Both the position numbers and the translations under genes were made by a program. A DNA stretch of 44,252 nucleotides from Candidatus Eiseniibacteriota bacterium. Lineage in GTDB: Bacteria; Eisenbacteria; RBG-16-71-46; SZUA-252. Positions 37,290 to 44,252 of this stretch are shown here, in pieces (within the stretch, counting starts at the first letter, position 1; every line of letters begins with the position of its first letter). The notes beneath the pieces are model-generated. The model did not search any database and was not told the DNA's origin. It saw only the letters and a list, made by a program, of their open reading frames with translations. The stretch is taken from positions 23,748 through 67,999 of the forward strand of contig VBOX01000007.1 in assembly GCA_005893265.1 (NCBI GenBank). The letters are read 5' to 3'.

Positions 37290-38200
37290 AGGCGCGCCGT
37301 GACCGAGAAGAAATGCGACGTGCCCAGATCGGAGGAAAGAGGCACGAGCGCGTAATCAAAATGGAAGCGGCTCCGGATCAGCCCCACGCCGAAGCTCAAT
37401 TTCTCGTCGTCGTAGCCGAATTTGGCGCCCGCCCGAAGCGCGAGCCGCTCCTTGTAATCGAGCTCGCCGCCCAGGTGGAATCGCGTGTCATCCCCCTTGG
37501 CCTTGCGCACCTCCGCGCTCAGCGTACCCTTCCCCCCGACGCTCGAGATCGCGCGCGAAAGCGAAGCGCCCGCGCGCACCGTCGTCGGCAGCCGGAAGGA
37601 CTCCGACTCGAACTTCGCCTTGCCGCCCAGATTCTGTACCGCCGCGCCCAGCGCCGCTCCGGTCTTCCCGATTCCAAGCCGGCCGCCCAAATCGAAGGCG
37701 ACCGCCGTCGCGTTCTCCTGGTCGATCATCTCGCGGATGAATTTCACCGCAACGCCTCCGGCCGCCTGCGGCGCGAAGCGGTACGCGTAGGCGCCGGTCA
37801 CGGCGAGATCGTTGAAGCCGAAATGCCTGGTGAGAGTTCCCACGTCGTCGCGCCCCTCGAACTCCGAGGTGTAGAAGCCCGAGAGCCCAAAGCCGAACGC
37901 GCCGGGTCCCAGCGAGCCGGAGACCGCCGCGAATTCCTGCCGGAAGTCCTGGATCCACTCGTTGTGCATCACAAGAAGCTGGGTTCCCTCCGCGCTCGCG
38001 AGGCCGGCGGGGTTCCAGTAGACCGCCGTCGGGTCGTCCGCGAGCGCGACATAGGCGCTCCCCATTCCCATGGGGCGCGCGCCGACGCCGAGCTTCAGGA
38101 AGGCGAAGCCTGCCTCCCCCGCGGCGAGCGCTAACGCCGGAGTGAGGATCATCCAGAGCAGCGCGAGCGCAAGCACCTGCGGGCGAACGAAACGATGCAT
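37286..38200 (-). CDS. PorV/PorQ-like outer-membrane beta-barrel protein
   Basis: A signal peptide (hydrophobic VLALALLWMILTPALALAAG) leads into the hallmark of the PorV/PorQ (UPF0164) family: FLKLGVGARPMGMGSAYVALADDPTAVYWNPAGLA. The rest alternates amphipathic strands ending in a terminal aromatic/Leu pattern (HFFSVTARL), as in FadL-fold barrels. In Bacteroidetes, PorV shuttles type IX cargo to the cell surface. The gene directly follows a protease with a sorting-like C-terminal domain, which fits. I use ATG 38200 because GAGGAG lies six bases upstream; the ATG at 38224 overlaps the protease stop (ATGA) but has no ribosome site. Confidence 0.86.
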   Translation of the reverse strand: MHRFVRPQVLALALLWMILTPALALAAGEAGFAFLKLGVGARPMGMGSAYVALADDPTAVYWNPAGLASAEGTQLLVMHNEWIQDFRQEFAAVSGSLGPGAFGFGLSGFYTSEFEGRDDVGTLTRHFGFNDLAVTGAYAYRFAPQAAGGVAVKFIREMIDQENATAVAFDLGGRLGIGKTGAALGAAVQNLGGKAKFESESFRLPTTVRAGASLSRAISSVGGKGTLSAEVRKAKGDDTRFHLGGELDYKERLALRAGAKFGYDDEKLSFGVGLIRSRFHFDYALVPLSSDLGTSHFFSVTARL

Positions 38201-38220
38201 GAAGGTCTCCTCGATGAGGC

Positions 38221-41200
38221 TCATCGGACCACGGCCAATTTGGTGAACACGACTTCAACGCCGCGGTCCGATTGGACCTCGACGCGGCATAGATAGACGC
38301 CGCTCGCCATGGCGGCATGATTCCACGGAATGGCGTGCTCGGCCGATCCAAGCAGATCGGCGGCTCCCGTCGCGGGCTCCGAGATCACGTGCCCTGTGGG
38401 ATCCATGATCTTGAGGCGCACCGCGCGGGCGGGACCGGCGAGCCTGTAATGAATGGACGTGGTGCCGGCGCGCGATGGGTTCGGGAATGCATACACCTGG
38501 GAGAGGATGGAGGTCCCGGGAGGAGGTCCCGCCGGGGACGGTGGGAAAAAGCCGTCGCGGGTGGGCCCGAACCGGTATTGCGACCAGGCAACCGACCCCG
38601 GGCTCGCCGGGATCGAGGTCGCGTGCACCTCGACCTGGACCCGCGGATCCAACGGGACCTGGTCAAAGGTCTCGACCCAATCGAGGAATCCGTCCCCGTC
38701 CAAGTCCAGGAGCATCGGCGGGGAACCCGATCCGGTGCTGCCGAGCTGGCCGAAGCCCGCGATGCGCCGCCCGTCCGCGCGAAAGGCCGGACGGGTTCCG
38801 TCCGGCAGGATCGGGATCACGTCGAGAACCCCGTCCCGGTCCACGTCCGCGATGAGCGGGGGCCAGAACCCGGTCGAGTCCACGGGCGCCAGAGCGTCCT
38901 GCGGCGAGAGCGGGTAGCCGCTTCGCTGGGAGCCGCTGTAATGGACCCCGGCGACAAGGCAGTCGCCTCCCATGTGAAACACCTCCGGGTATCCGTCATG
39001 TTCTAGGTCGCCGACCGAGACCTCCGACAAGGTCCCGGCCGAGAGGCTAGCCGTCGGCCAGCCGGGAAGCTCCGTTGTGGTGATGTAGGTGGAAGGAAGG
39101 TCCCCCGGGATATGCGGCGCGAACGCGACATGAAGCGCGTGGATCGAGCCGAATCGGTCGGCCACCACCACCTCGGGGATGCCGTCTCGGTTTAAGTCCA
39201 CGATCACGGGCGCGGAAAACCGCCCGCCTCGGATCATGTACGCGAAGAATTGATCGGGATCCCTTGGGAGGAGCGGGTCGCGAAGAATCTCCCAATTCAC
39301 GATGGCCAACCCGCTCGCCGTTGCGTCCCCCCCACCGCCGGCGGCCCTGGTTGTAACGATCACCTCGGGCAAGCCGTCACCATTCAAGTCAGCCGCGGCC
39401 GCGGGCGTCGCCGTCGACCCGCCCATCGGCACCAAATACGTCGTAATCGTTCCCGAGGAGTCCCGATAGACTTTGAGGAACGTCCCCGCCAGCGCGTTGG
39501 ACGGCCTACCCGTAATGATCTCCATCCCGCCGTCGCCGTTCAGGTCCGCGAGGATCGCCTGGCCACCTCCCCCGGCGCCGCTCCCGGGCACCAGGATCCC
39601 GAACGTCGCGGGATTATTGTCCCCGTCCGCCAGCTCCGTGCTGTCCGCGTGCACGGCGTAGATGGCGCCGTCCAGGGTCTGAAAGACGATCTCGGGGATC
39701 CCGTCGCCGTCAATGTCGCCGACGCAAGGGGTCGCGGTGACCGCGGATGGGGTCGTGAGAAAGGCGTTGCGGGTGGCGGGATTCAAATCGGAATCGCGAA
39801 AATCGGTGCCGTCCGATTTGAAGATATAGAGCGCGCCCGTATTGTTGAGGCGTTGGACGGGAACGATCAGCTCAGGCTTCTGATCACCGTCCAGGTCATA
39901 GGCGAGGGGCGGTACCCCGCCGTTTCTCGCGCGCCCTCCGATCACGACCGGCCAACCCGGCTTCAGCCCCTGGAAGGAGACGTTGAACGTCATGAGGCTT
40001 TCGGGGGCGCTGATGTTCGCGACCGAGATCCCGGTGCGGACGTGGCCGTACGCCTCCGTGGAAGGCGTGGTGTCTGGGGTCCATCGGTCGCGCCACCCCG
40101 CGCGAAATACGTCGTCCGGGCTGCCCCCGTTGAACCCGCTCGGCGGATCGTCGAGATCCTGGATGCCGTCCGCTTCGACGAGGTCGATTCCCTTGCGGTC
40201 GCGGTCCCCGTTCACGACGTTGAGCTGGAGTCCCGAGTCGATCTTCGATTGGTCGACGTGGTAGGCGAGGATCCCGGACCCCGCTCCGTCACCGGGCAGG
40301 AAGAAGTCGAACTCCGCCCCTTGATAGCTGTCGGTGTAGAAATCGAACGCACCGTCACCGTTCACGTCATCGAAGGTGAAGGCGCCGTTCCCATCCAGGT
40401 CCTGCCTTCGATTCTCGAGGAGAAAGTACTCGGTCTGCGTTACGGGAATCTGGATGAGCCTGGGGTTCACGCCGACGGCGCGCTCGACCTGCGAGAGCGT
40501 AACGGCCTGGTTGGAGCTGACCAGCGCCGGCCTGATGAAGTCCAGGGACGCCTTGCTCCAGGCGCTCGGCTCGCAGGGGACAAATCCGTTCGCGTTCCAG
40601 ACGCCCGCGGCCATGATGTCCCAGGATCCCAGCCCCTGGGAGAAGCCGTTCAAGTCGCCGGTGGTGTCGTAGAGATCGGGAAGCCCGAGCTGATGCCCGA
40701 ACTCGTGACAGGTGACCCCGGTCATCCCGAAGACGTAGCCATCCTGACTCTCCGACTCCGGTAGCTCCACCACTTCCTTGACCCGATAGAAGTTCCCGGG
40801 CGTGATCGCGTCGTTCGTCTTAATCCCGACACCTCCGGTCGAGTCGGTGAGAACGGCCTTGAAATCCTCCGGGGTCAGGAACGCCGACCAGAGCTGCCCT
40901 CTGCTGTTGTCCAGGACGTCAGCTTCCTGCCCCTTGCCGGCGTGGAACACCACGATGCTCTCGTAAGGGCGGAAGTCGACCGTGGAATCGGCGAGCGCGA
41001 CCAAGTCGCGGATCATGAAGACGACCCTCTCCTGAAATCGGTCGTCGTCCCCGTAGTAGGCCATCGTCTGGGGCAGTGTGAAAACCGAATCCCACAGGGT
41101 TGGCTGGAGCGTCACCTTCCCCCCTGAGACCTGGTTCCAGTATTGGTTCATGAAGAAAAGGAGCCGGTTGTAGTAGGCCGCGGAGGATTCAATCGGGGTG

Positions 41201-41451
41201 TCGCTGAAGGCCACCCGAAGCGCGAGCACCCTGTAGTCGGCTTGGGTCTCTGCGGGACTACGTTCCCCGCGCCCCGGCAGGAGCGCGAAGTCATGCCTCA
41301 GGCGCCCGGGGGAAAAGCCTTCCTTGGGTCCCGGATAGCCGTGTTTCCCCGGAACGGGAGGCACGGCCGAAGCCGTTTGGACGAGGAACGTTAAGGAGAT
41401 TGCCAGGAGGAACGGGAACGTCCGACTGGGCCGGGGCGACGGAAATCGCAC
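38221..41451 (-). CDS. Secreted M6-family metalloprotease with FG-GAP repeats and FlgD/type IX-like C-terminal domain
   Basis: 1076 residues. A signal peptide (FPFLLAISLTFLVQTASA) is followed by an M6/immune-inhibitor-A-like catalytic domain with TCHEFGHQLGLPDLYD (zinc ligands, catalytic Glu) and the Met-turn region GSWDIMAAG. A calcium-binding insert DLDGNGAFTFDDVNGDGAFD resembles dockerin loops. From about 530 to 960 there are at least eight D-x-[DNE]-x-D-G repeats (DLDGDQKPE, DIDGDGIPE, DLNGDGLPE, DLDGDGFLD), predicting an integrin-like propeller. The end (VYAFPNPSRAGTTSIHYRL, then GVYLCRVEV and KLAVVR) is the FlgD-like or type IX sorting-like tail. The GTG at 41451 is preceded by a promoter with no ribosome site. 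Confidence 0.92.
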   Translation of the reverse strand: MRFPSPRPSRTFPFLLAISLTFLVQTASAVPPVPGKHGYPGPKEGFSPGRLRHDFALLPGRGERSPAETQADYRVLALRVAFSDTPIESSAAYYNRLLFFMNQYWNQVSGGKVTLQPTLWDSVFTLPQTMAYYGDDDRFQERVVFMIRDLVALADSTVDFRPYESIVVFHAGKGQEADVLDNSRGQLWSAFLTPEDFKAVLTDSTGGVGIKTNDAITPGNFYRVKEVVELPESESQDGYVFGMTGVTCHEFGHQLGLPDLYDTTGDLNGFSQGLGSWDIMAAGVWNANGFVPCEPSAWSKASLDFIRPALVSSNQAVTLSQVERAVGVNPRLIQIPVTQTEYFLLENRRQDLDGNGAFTFDDVNGDGAFDFYTDSYQGAEFDFFLPGDGAGSGILAYHVDQSKIDSGLQLNVVNGDRDRKGIDLVEADGIQDLDDPPSGFNGGSPDDVFRAGWRDRWTPDTTPSTEAYGHVRTGISVANISAPESLMTFNVSFQGLKPGWPVVIGGRARNGGVPPLAYDLDGDQKPELIVPVQRLNNTGALYIFKSDGTDFRDSDLNPATRNAFLTTPSAVTATPCVGDIDGDGIPEIVFQTLDGAIYAVHADSTELADGDNNPATFGILVPGSGAGGGGQAILADLNGDGGMEIITGRPSNALAGTFLKVYRDSSGTITTYLVPMGGSTATPAAAADLNGDGLPEVIVTTRAAGGGGDATASGLAIVNWEILRDPLLPRDPDQFFAYMIRGGRFSAPVIVDLNRDGIPEVVVADRFGSIHALHVAFAPHIPGDLPSTYITTTELPGWPTASLSAGTLSEVSVGDLEHDGYPEVFHMGGDCLVAGVHYSGSQRSGYPLSPQDALAPVDSTGFWPPLIADVDRDGVLDVIPILPDGTRPAFRADGRRIAGFGQLGSTGSGSPPMLLDLDGDGFLDWVETFDQVPLDPRVQVEVHATSIPASPGSVAWSQYRFGPTRDGFFPPSPAGPPPGTSILSQVYAFPNPSRAGTTSIHYRLAGPARAVRLKIMDPTGHVISEPATGAADLLGSAEHAIPWNHAAMASGVYLCRVEVQSDRGVEVVFTKLAVVR

Positions 41452-41457
41452 TACTCA

Positions 41458-41487
41458 AGTGTACCGGCGAATCTGCTCCCCGGTCAA
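41458..41487 (-). promoter_or_regulatory. Promoter of the M6 protease gene, predicted leaderless
   Basis: TTGACC (41482-41487, minus strand) and TACACT (41458-41463) are spaced by 18 bases. Only six bases separate the -10 box from the GTG start at 41451, and no Shine-Dalgarno sequence is present. Confidence 0.65.
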
Positions 41488-41493
41488 TCACCC

Positions 41494-42930
41494 TCAGCGC
41501 CGGTTGGGTCGCTCGTCTCCCCGACGCCCGTTGTCGCCGTTGTCGTCGTTCTTCCCGTGGTCGCCTCGGTCGCGATCGTCGCGGCCACGGTTCCGGTCGC
41601 CTCGATCCTGGCCATCCCGTTTCGACCCTCCGCGATCTCCGCGCTCTTCCTGGCGGTCCGGCGGCCGGCGCTCCTTCGCACCGCGGTCCTCCTCGGGCGG
41701 CCGGGCGCGCTCGCGATCCCTGCCGCGCCGATCGTCAGGGGGAGTCCCAGGGGAATCGCCACCGTCCGCGGGTGGACGAGGGCGCCCGCGATCCCTGTAT
41801 CCGCGATCCTCGGGAGGCCGGCGCTCTCGATCCCTCACGTCTCGACCGCCCGGGCGATCCTCCTGCCGCTGCCTCGCGCTACGGTCGGGAGGCGGGCCCA
41901 CCCGGTCCCGACGCTCTCTCAGCCTCAAGATCTCGTCGCGGCCTCTCCAGAAGCGCCCTTCGCGATAGCGGCGCAGGTCGCGGAACTCGGGCCTCGTCGG
42001 GCGGATCCGCGGCTCGCGCTCACGGCGATAACGGACATCGCGCTCGGGCAAGAAACGGGTGCGTAGGGTGGCCCGCCCATCAAGCGAGGACCACTGCTGC
42101 TTCCACTGGCGATATCGCGTCGGCGCTTGAGGGCGCACACGGTAGATGTAGCGCGGGCGCACGGCGCCGATCCGGAGGGGCGCGTAGTGAGCCCAGGTCG
42201 CGTCGATGCGAATGTCGAAGGCGGAGCACGCGGTGACGTACGGATCGAAGTAGTAAGGGTGGTAGTGGCAATCCGCGCAGACGTACCGCGGGTATTCTAC
42301 CCGACGGCCGATATAGAAATAGGTCTCGTTCGTCGCGAGAAGGTCCTCTCGGCCCGGGGCGGCGATCCGATGCAGGATGCGATCGATTCCGACGTAGGGG
42401 TCGCCGACAATGCGTCCCGATTCGGTATCGTCTTCACCGTCGTAGTCGCCTTCGGGACGGCCACCGTCGGCGTCTGCGGAAAGGTACCAGGGCAAATCCT
42501 GGAATGGATACGGGCTTCCCACCGCGACGACGTACTCGATCCCAGGCGGCCCGTCGGCGACGAGATCGTAGGGGTCGCTGCGCGACGGGATCATGTAGGT
42601 TCTCCCGCCCTCGACGGAGGGCGTATCCCCCGGTCCGTACGGATAGACCAGATGGATGTACCCGTCCGTGTCGATGTTGAACACGAGCATGTAGCTATCC
42701 GCGTTTCCGCGGAAGTAGACCCTCATGCTCTCGCCCGGACGGTAGATTCCGCCTTCGTCCTTGTTGATCCAGACGTCCACGTCGAGGCGCCGCGAGCGCG
42801 CGGCGTTCTCCACCCGGGATTCTTCCCCCGTGGGATAGGGCACCGGGACCTGCTCCGCCGCGAAGGCGCTGGAAGCCGCCGCGACGAGCGTCGCCAGTGC
42901 CATTGCGAGTCCAGCCGCCCTTTGTTTCAT
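41494..42930 (-). CDS. Exported DUF4384-like protein with CxxCH motif and Arg/Asp-rich tail
   Basis: A signal peptide (AAGLAMALATLVAAASSAFA) is followed by a domain like DUF4384 (LDVDVWINKDEGGIYRPGES, YMLVFNIDTDGYIHLVYPYG), which in other proteins accompanies kinases and peptidases at the cell surface. Residues 218-222 are CADCH, a haem-c attachment motif, within a Tyr/His-rich stretch (YVCADCHYHPYYFDPY). The last 190 residues are a low-complexity Arg/Asp/Gly/Pro polyampholyte (repeats of the RDRG, RPPE type), surely disordered. ATG 42930 overlaps the previous stop as TAATG, so translation is coupled to the Fn3 lipoprotein. An upstream ATG at 42984 would spoil the signal peptide. Function unknown. 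Confidence 0.82.
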   Translation of the reverse strand: MKQRAAGLAMALATLVAAASSAFAAEQVPVPYPTGEESRVENAARSRRLDVDVWINKDEGGIYRPGESMRVYFRGNADSYMLVFNIDTDGYIHLVYPYGPGDTPSVEGGRTYMIPSRSDPYDLVADGPPGIEYVVAVGSPYPFQDLPWYLSADADGGRPEGDYDGEDDTESGRIVGDPYVGIDRILHRIAAPGREDLLATNETYFYIGRRVEYPRYVCADCHYHPYYFDPYVTACSAFDIRIDATWAHYAPLRIGAVRPRYIYRVRPQAPTRYRQWKQQWSSLDGRATLRTRFLPERDVRYRREREPRIRPTRPEFRDLRRYREGRFWRGRDEILRLRERRDRVGPPPDRSARQRQEDRPGGRDVRDRERRPPEDRGYRDRGRPRPPADGGDSPGTPPDDRRGRDRERARPPEEDRGAKERRPPDRQEERGDRGGSKRDGQDRGDRNRGRDDRDRGDHGKNDDNGDNGRRGDERPNRR

Positions 42931-43700
42931 TACGGTGCCCGCCTCGTCAGTTCGGGGTTGTTGGGATCGATCTGATAGGCCCAATCCATGACCATGGTCG
43001 AGCCGTCGCGCGATTTCACCTCGAATTTCGCATAGTGATTGTCGCGCGTCAGAACGATGTAGCTATGGCCAAGGATCGCTTCGACCTGGCCGTCCGCCGA
43101 CCAGCCCGCCGGGGGCGCGAAGTCGACGTCGCGCAGCGCCACGTATCCCGCATCCTGGATCTTGGTGTCTGACGGCGCGTACATCAGGAAGTGACCGTTC
43201 TGCGCACCGTAATAGACGTCGGTCGTCAGGTCGAGCGAAGAGCGTCTCGCCTGCGCGGAGAAATCCCAGCCGCTCTGTGGGTCGGTCACGAACGTATTGT
43301 TGAGGGAGACACCGAAACCCTCGGGGCGCGGGGTGTCGAACACGTTTTCGAAGCTCAGCTCCGCGCTCTCCTGGCCGGCGCGATCCACGGCGGAAACCGC
43401 ATAGAAGTAGGTGTTGCCGTTCGCCACGCCCGTGTCCACGAAGCTGGTCTGGGGCGTGGACCCCACCAAAGTAAACGTGCCCGTGGCGGCGATGTTCCGA
43501 TAGACCTTGTAATAGGCGATGTCGCTCTCTTGGTTGGCGCGCCAATAGATGGTGACCTGCCCATCACCCGTCACGCTGTAGACCCCGTCCACGGTGTGCG
43601 GAGGACTGTCGACGGGCACACCCGTGACGTTGTCCCTATGGCAGCCGAGCGAGAGCAGAACGATCGAAAGGACGAGCGCTCTAGCGAGGTTTCGAATCAC
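42930..43700 (-). CDS. Lipoprotein with fibronectin type III domain
   Basis: GTG 43700 starts a short signal peptide with lipobox LLSLGC (Cys after ALVLSIVLLSLG), so it is a lipid-anchored envelope protein. An Fn3 domain follows (about residues 40-125): VTIYWRANQESDIAYYKVYRN, TSFVDTGVANGNTYFYAVSAVD. The C-terminal half (about 130 residues) is beta-rich with no recognised family and ends at the coupled DUF4384-like gene. AAGGAGG eight bases upstream supports the GTG start; the open frame upstream is featureless. Fn3 suggests binding to other proteins or polysaccharide, and the gene pair is probably a functional unit. Confidence 0.85.
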   Translation of the reverse strand: MIRNLARALVLSIVLLSLGCHRDNVTGVPVDSPPHTVDGVYSVTGDGQVTIYWRANQESDIAYYKVYRNIAATGTFTLVGSTPQTSFVDTGVANGNTYFYAVSAVDRAGQESAELSFENVFDTPRPEGFGVSLNNTFVTDPQSGWDFSAQARRSSLDLTTDVYYGAQNGHFLMYAPSDTKIQDAGYVALRDVDFAPPAGWSADGQVEAILGHSYIVLTRDNHYAKFEVKSRDGSTMVMDWAYQIDPNNPELTRRAP

Positions 43701-44016
43701 GGTGAATGCCTCCTTCGGTTGGGGAACCAGCCCTATGTGTCGCGTCCCAGAACCGCAAGGCACATGCCACCGTGGTGGAGGCGCGGGGCGCGCGAGCAAT
43801 TGCTTGGGGTTGAGGCGGTTGGAGCCCTACCGGGCCTTACGGGGCCGGGAGGTTGCTAGGTAGGATATCGGTAACAGTGTGGCGGAACGGAAACAGACGC
43901 GGGGCGGGCGCCTCGGGCCCGGATCACTCCTCGTCCAGCCCCTCTCGCTGAGCGACCCTTGGGTCGCCTTAGCGCTGAATACGCGAGCAGGTAAGGATGC
44001 GGAACCCAGAAAAAAA

Positions 44017-44049
44017 CGGAACTAGGGATGCGTTATCTCCCTAGTTCCG
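44017..44049 (-). terminator. Strong intrinsic terminator (12 bp perfect stem) reading leftward
   Basis: CGGAACTAGGGA (44017-44028) pairs perfectly with TCCCTAGTTCCG (44038-44049) around a nine-base loop. On the minus strand it is followed directly by seven T (44010-44016). In the plus direction the hairpin is followed by GGAAAAAAA, so it is not a terminator that way. What leftward transcript it ends is unclear. Confidence 0.7.
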
Positions 44050-44085
44050 GAAAAAAAGAGAAGTATGTACTTACCGCACAAAATC

Positions 44086-44122
44086 CCTGGACGTCCCGGG
44101 GTAGCCATGTCTAAGGTCCAGG
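44086..44122 (+). promoter_or_regulatory. Possible ribosome-site-masking hairpin
   Basis: CCTGGAC (44086-44092) is complementary to GTCCAGG (44116-44122). The right arm covers the last base of the AAGG Shine-Dalgarno sequence (44113-44116) and the whole spacer to the ATG at 44124. The 23-base loop is GC-rich. It may reduce translation of the secreted gene; this is an inference from pairing alone. Confidence 0.4.
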
Positions 44123-44123
44123 C

Positions 44124-44252
44124 ATGCGCTTTTGGCAGCCGCCCATCAGATTTGCGATGCCATTTCTCATACTTCTTTCCATCGCCATGCTCTTCATCCC
44201 GTCGGTTCGAGGCTATCTCGCACCCTACCCGGCGGTTATGTCCGTGACGTTC
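44124..44252 (+). CDS. N-terminus of a secreted protein, cut by the window edge
   Basis: 43 codons run to the end of the window. ATG 44124 has AAGG seven bases upstream. The peptide has a basic, aromatic start (RFWQPPIRF), a hydrophobic core (AMPFLILLSIAMLFIP) and a plausible cleavage site near SVRG, so it is a signal peptide or anchor. Too little remains to name a family. An ATG at 44157 could be an alternative start but would leave almost no positively charged region. Confidence 0.6.
   Translation, partial: MRFWQPPIRFAMPFLILLSIAMLFIPSVRGYLAPYPAVMSVTF

Larger units (their letters stand above)
43701..44123. other. Structured non-coding region upstream of the truncated secreted gene
   Basis: No gene is apparent. 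The minus-strand promoter for the Fn3 lipoprotein should lie in the left part, but I see no convincing pair of boxes. Around 43952-43965 GCGACC/GGTCGC can form a small hairpin. Two stronger structures follow at 44017-44049 and 44086-44122. The stretch after 44000 is notably A-rich, with A7 tracts at 44010-44016 and 44051-44057, unlike the rest of the window. Confidence 0.6.

Noticed and set aside
41500-42100. Tandem DNA repeat in the Arg/Asp-rich tail
   Set aside because: The repetition is in amino-acid composition; the DNA units are irregular, so it is low-complexity coding sequence rather than a repeat array.
43840-44000. Possible cyclic-di-GMP-type riboswitch (GGTAGG and GGTAAC fragments)
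   Set aside because: The conserved GCAxAGGGCAAACC and tetraloop-receptor elements are absent.
44190-44215. GGTTCGAGGC resembling a tRNA T-loop
   Set aside because: The flanks do not pair into a T stem and the sequence fits the signal-peptide reading frame.

Overview
This is a GC-rich, densely packed chromosomal segment from a Gram-negative-type bacterium. Outer-membrane biology is explicit: an LpxH-type lipid A hydrolase, an AMIN-type cell-wall amidase, a PorV/PorQ-like barrel, two lipoproteins with lipoboxes, and a large secreted M6 protease with FG-GAP repeats and a C-terminal domain like the type IX secretion sorting domain. Together with inositol-lipid genes and many GTG/TTG starts, this suggests a lineage near the FCB group, such as Candidatus Eisenbacteria. 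That placement is inference from gene content. There are no tRNA, rRNA, IS or CRISPR elements that I can see.

Layout. 1-4653 (minus): a pyr operon, promoter - PyrR attenuator leader - pyrR - pyrB - pyrC - TPR lipoprotein (cut by the window edge). 4805-7672 (plus): a secreted M28 peptidase fused to PDZ and PD40 repeats. 7669-11385 (minus): a GAF/fRMsr-like protein followed by a multi-PAS hybrid histidine kinase. 11546-22274 (minus): a long run of tightly packed genes, threonine aldolase - rsmI - CDP-alcohol phosphatidyltransferase - ino1 - tmk - ctpA - dus (broken) - larB - larC - fused ECF-type double ATPase. 22411-23503: a YugP-type Zn peptidase and an HU gene converge on a shared terminator. 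24105-25049 (plus): an alkaline-phosphatase-superfamily enzyme. 25033-27667 (minus): secreted hypothetical protein - ybbR-like (broken) - pyruvoyl arginine decarboxylase - secreted parvulin. 27825-29416 (plus): an OGG-type glycosylase and a TIGR04282-type glycosyltransferase. 29438-32590: a zinc-ribbon/TPR membrane protein, head-to-head with rsgA-nagZ. 32685-36447 (minus): an exported HMA protein, and a promoter - small protein - htrA - amidase unit. 36507-37289 (plus): lpxH. 37286-43700 (minus): Fn3 lipoprotein - DUF4384-like protein, then M6 protease - PorV-like protein. The window ends in a structured non-coding stretch before a truncated secreted gene.

Working together. The pyr genes make UMP under PyrR feedback; the leader shows a PyrR binding loop, a competing antiterminator pairing and a terminator that covers the pyrR ribosome site. 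ino1 plus the phosphatidyltransferase are the first two committed steps to phosphatidylinositol. larB and larC make the nickel-pincer cofactor, and the ECF-type ATPase translationally coupled to them is a candidate nickel-uptake energiser. HtrA, CtpA, the parvulin, the amidase, NagZ, LpxH and the PorV-like protein form an envelope-maintenance set.

Most notable: the complete PyrR attenuator; two genes (dus, ybbR) that each carry an out-of-frame internal deletion; three promoters whose -10 box lies 6-8 bases before the start codon, implying leaderless mRNAs; an 80-base antisense coding overlap between rsgA and a zinc-ribbon gene; and an M6 protease with a sorting-like tail encoded directly before a PorV-like protein.
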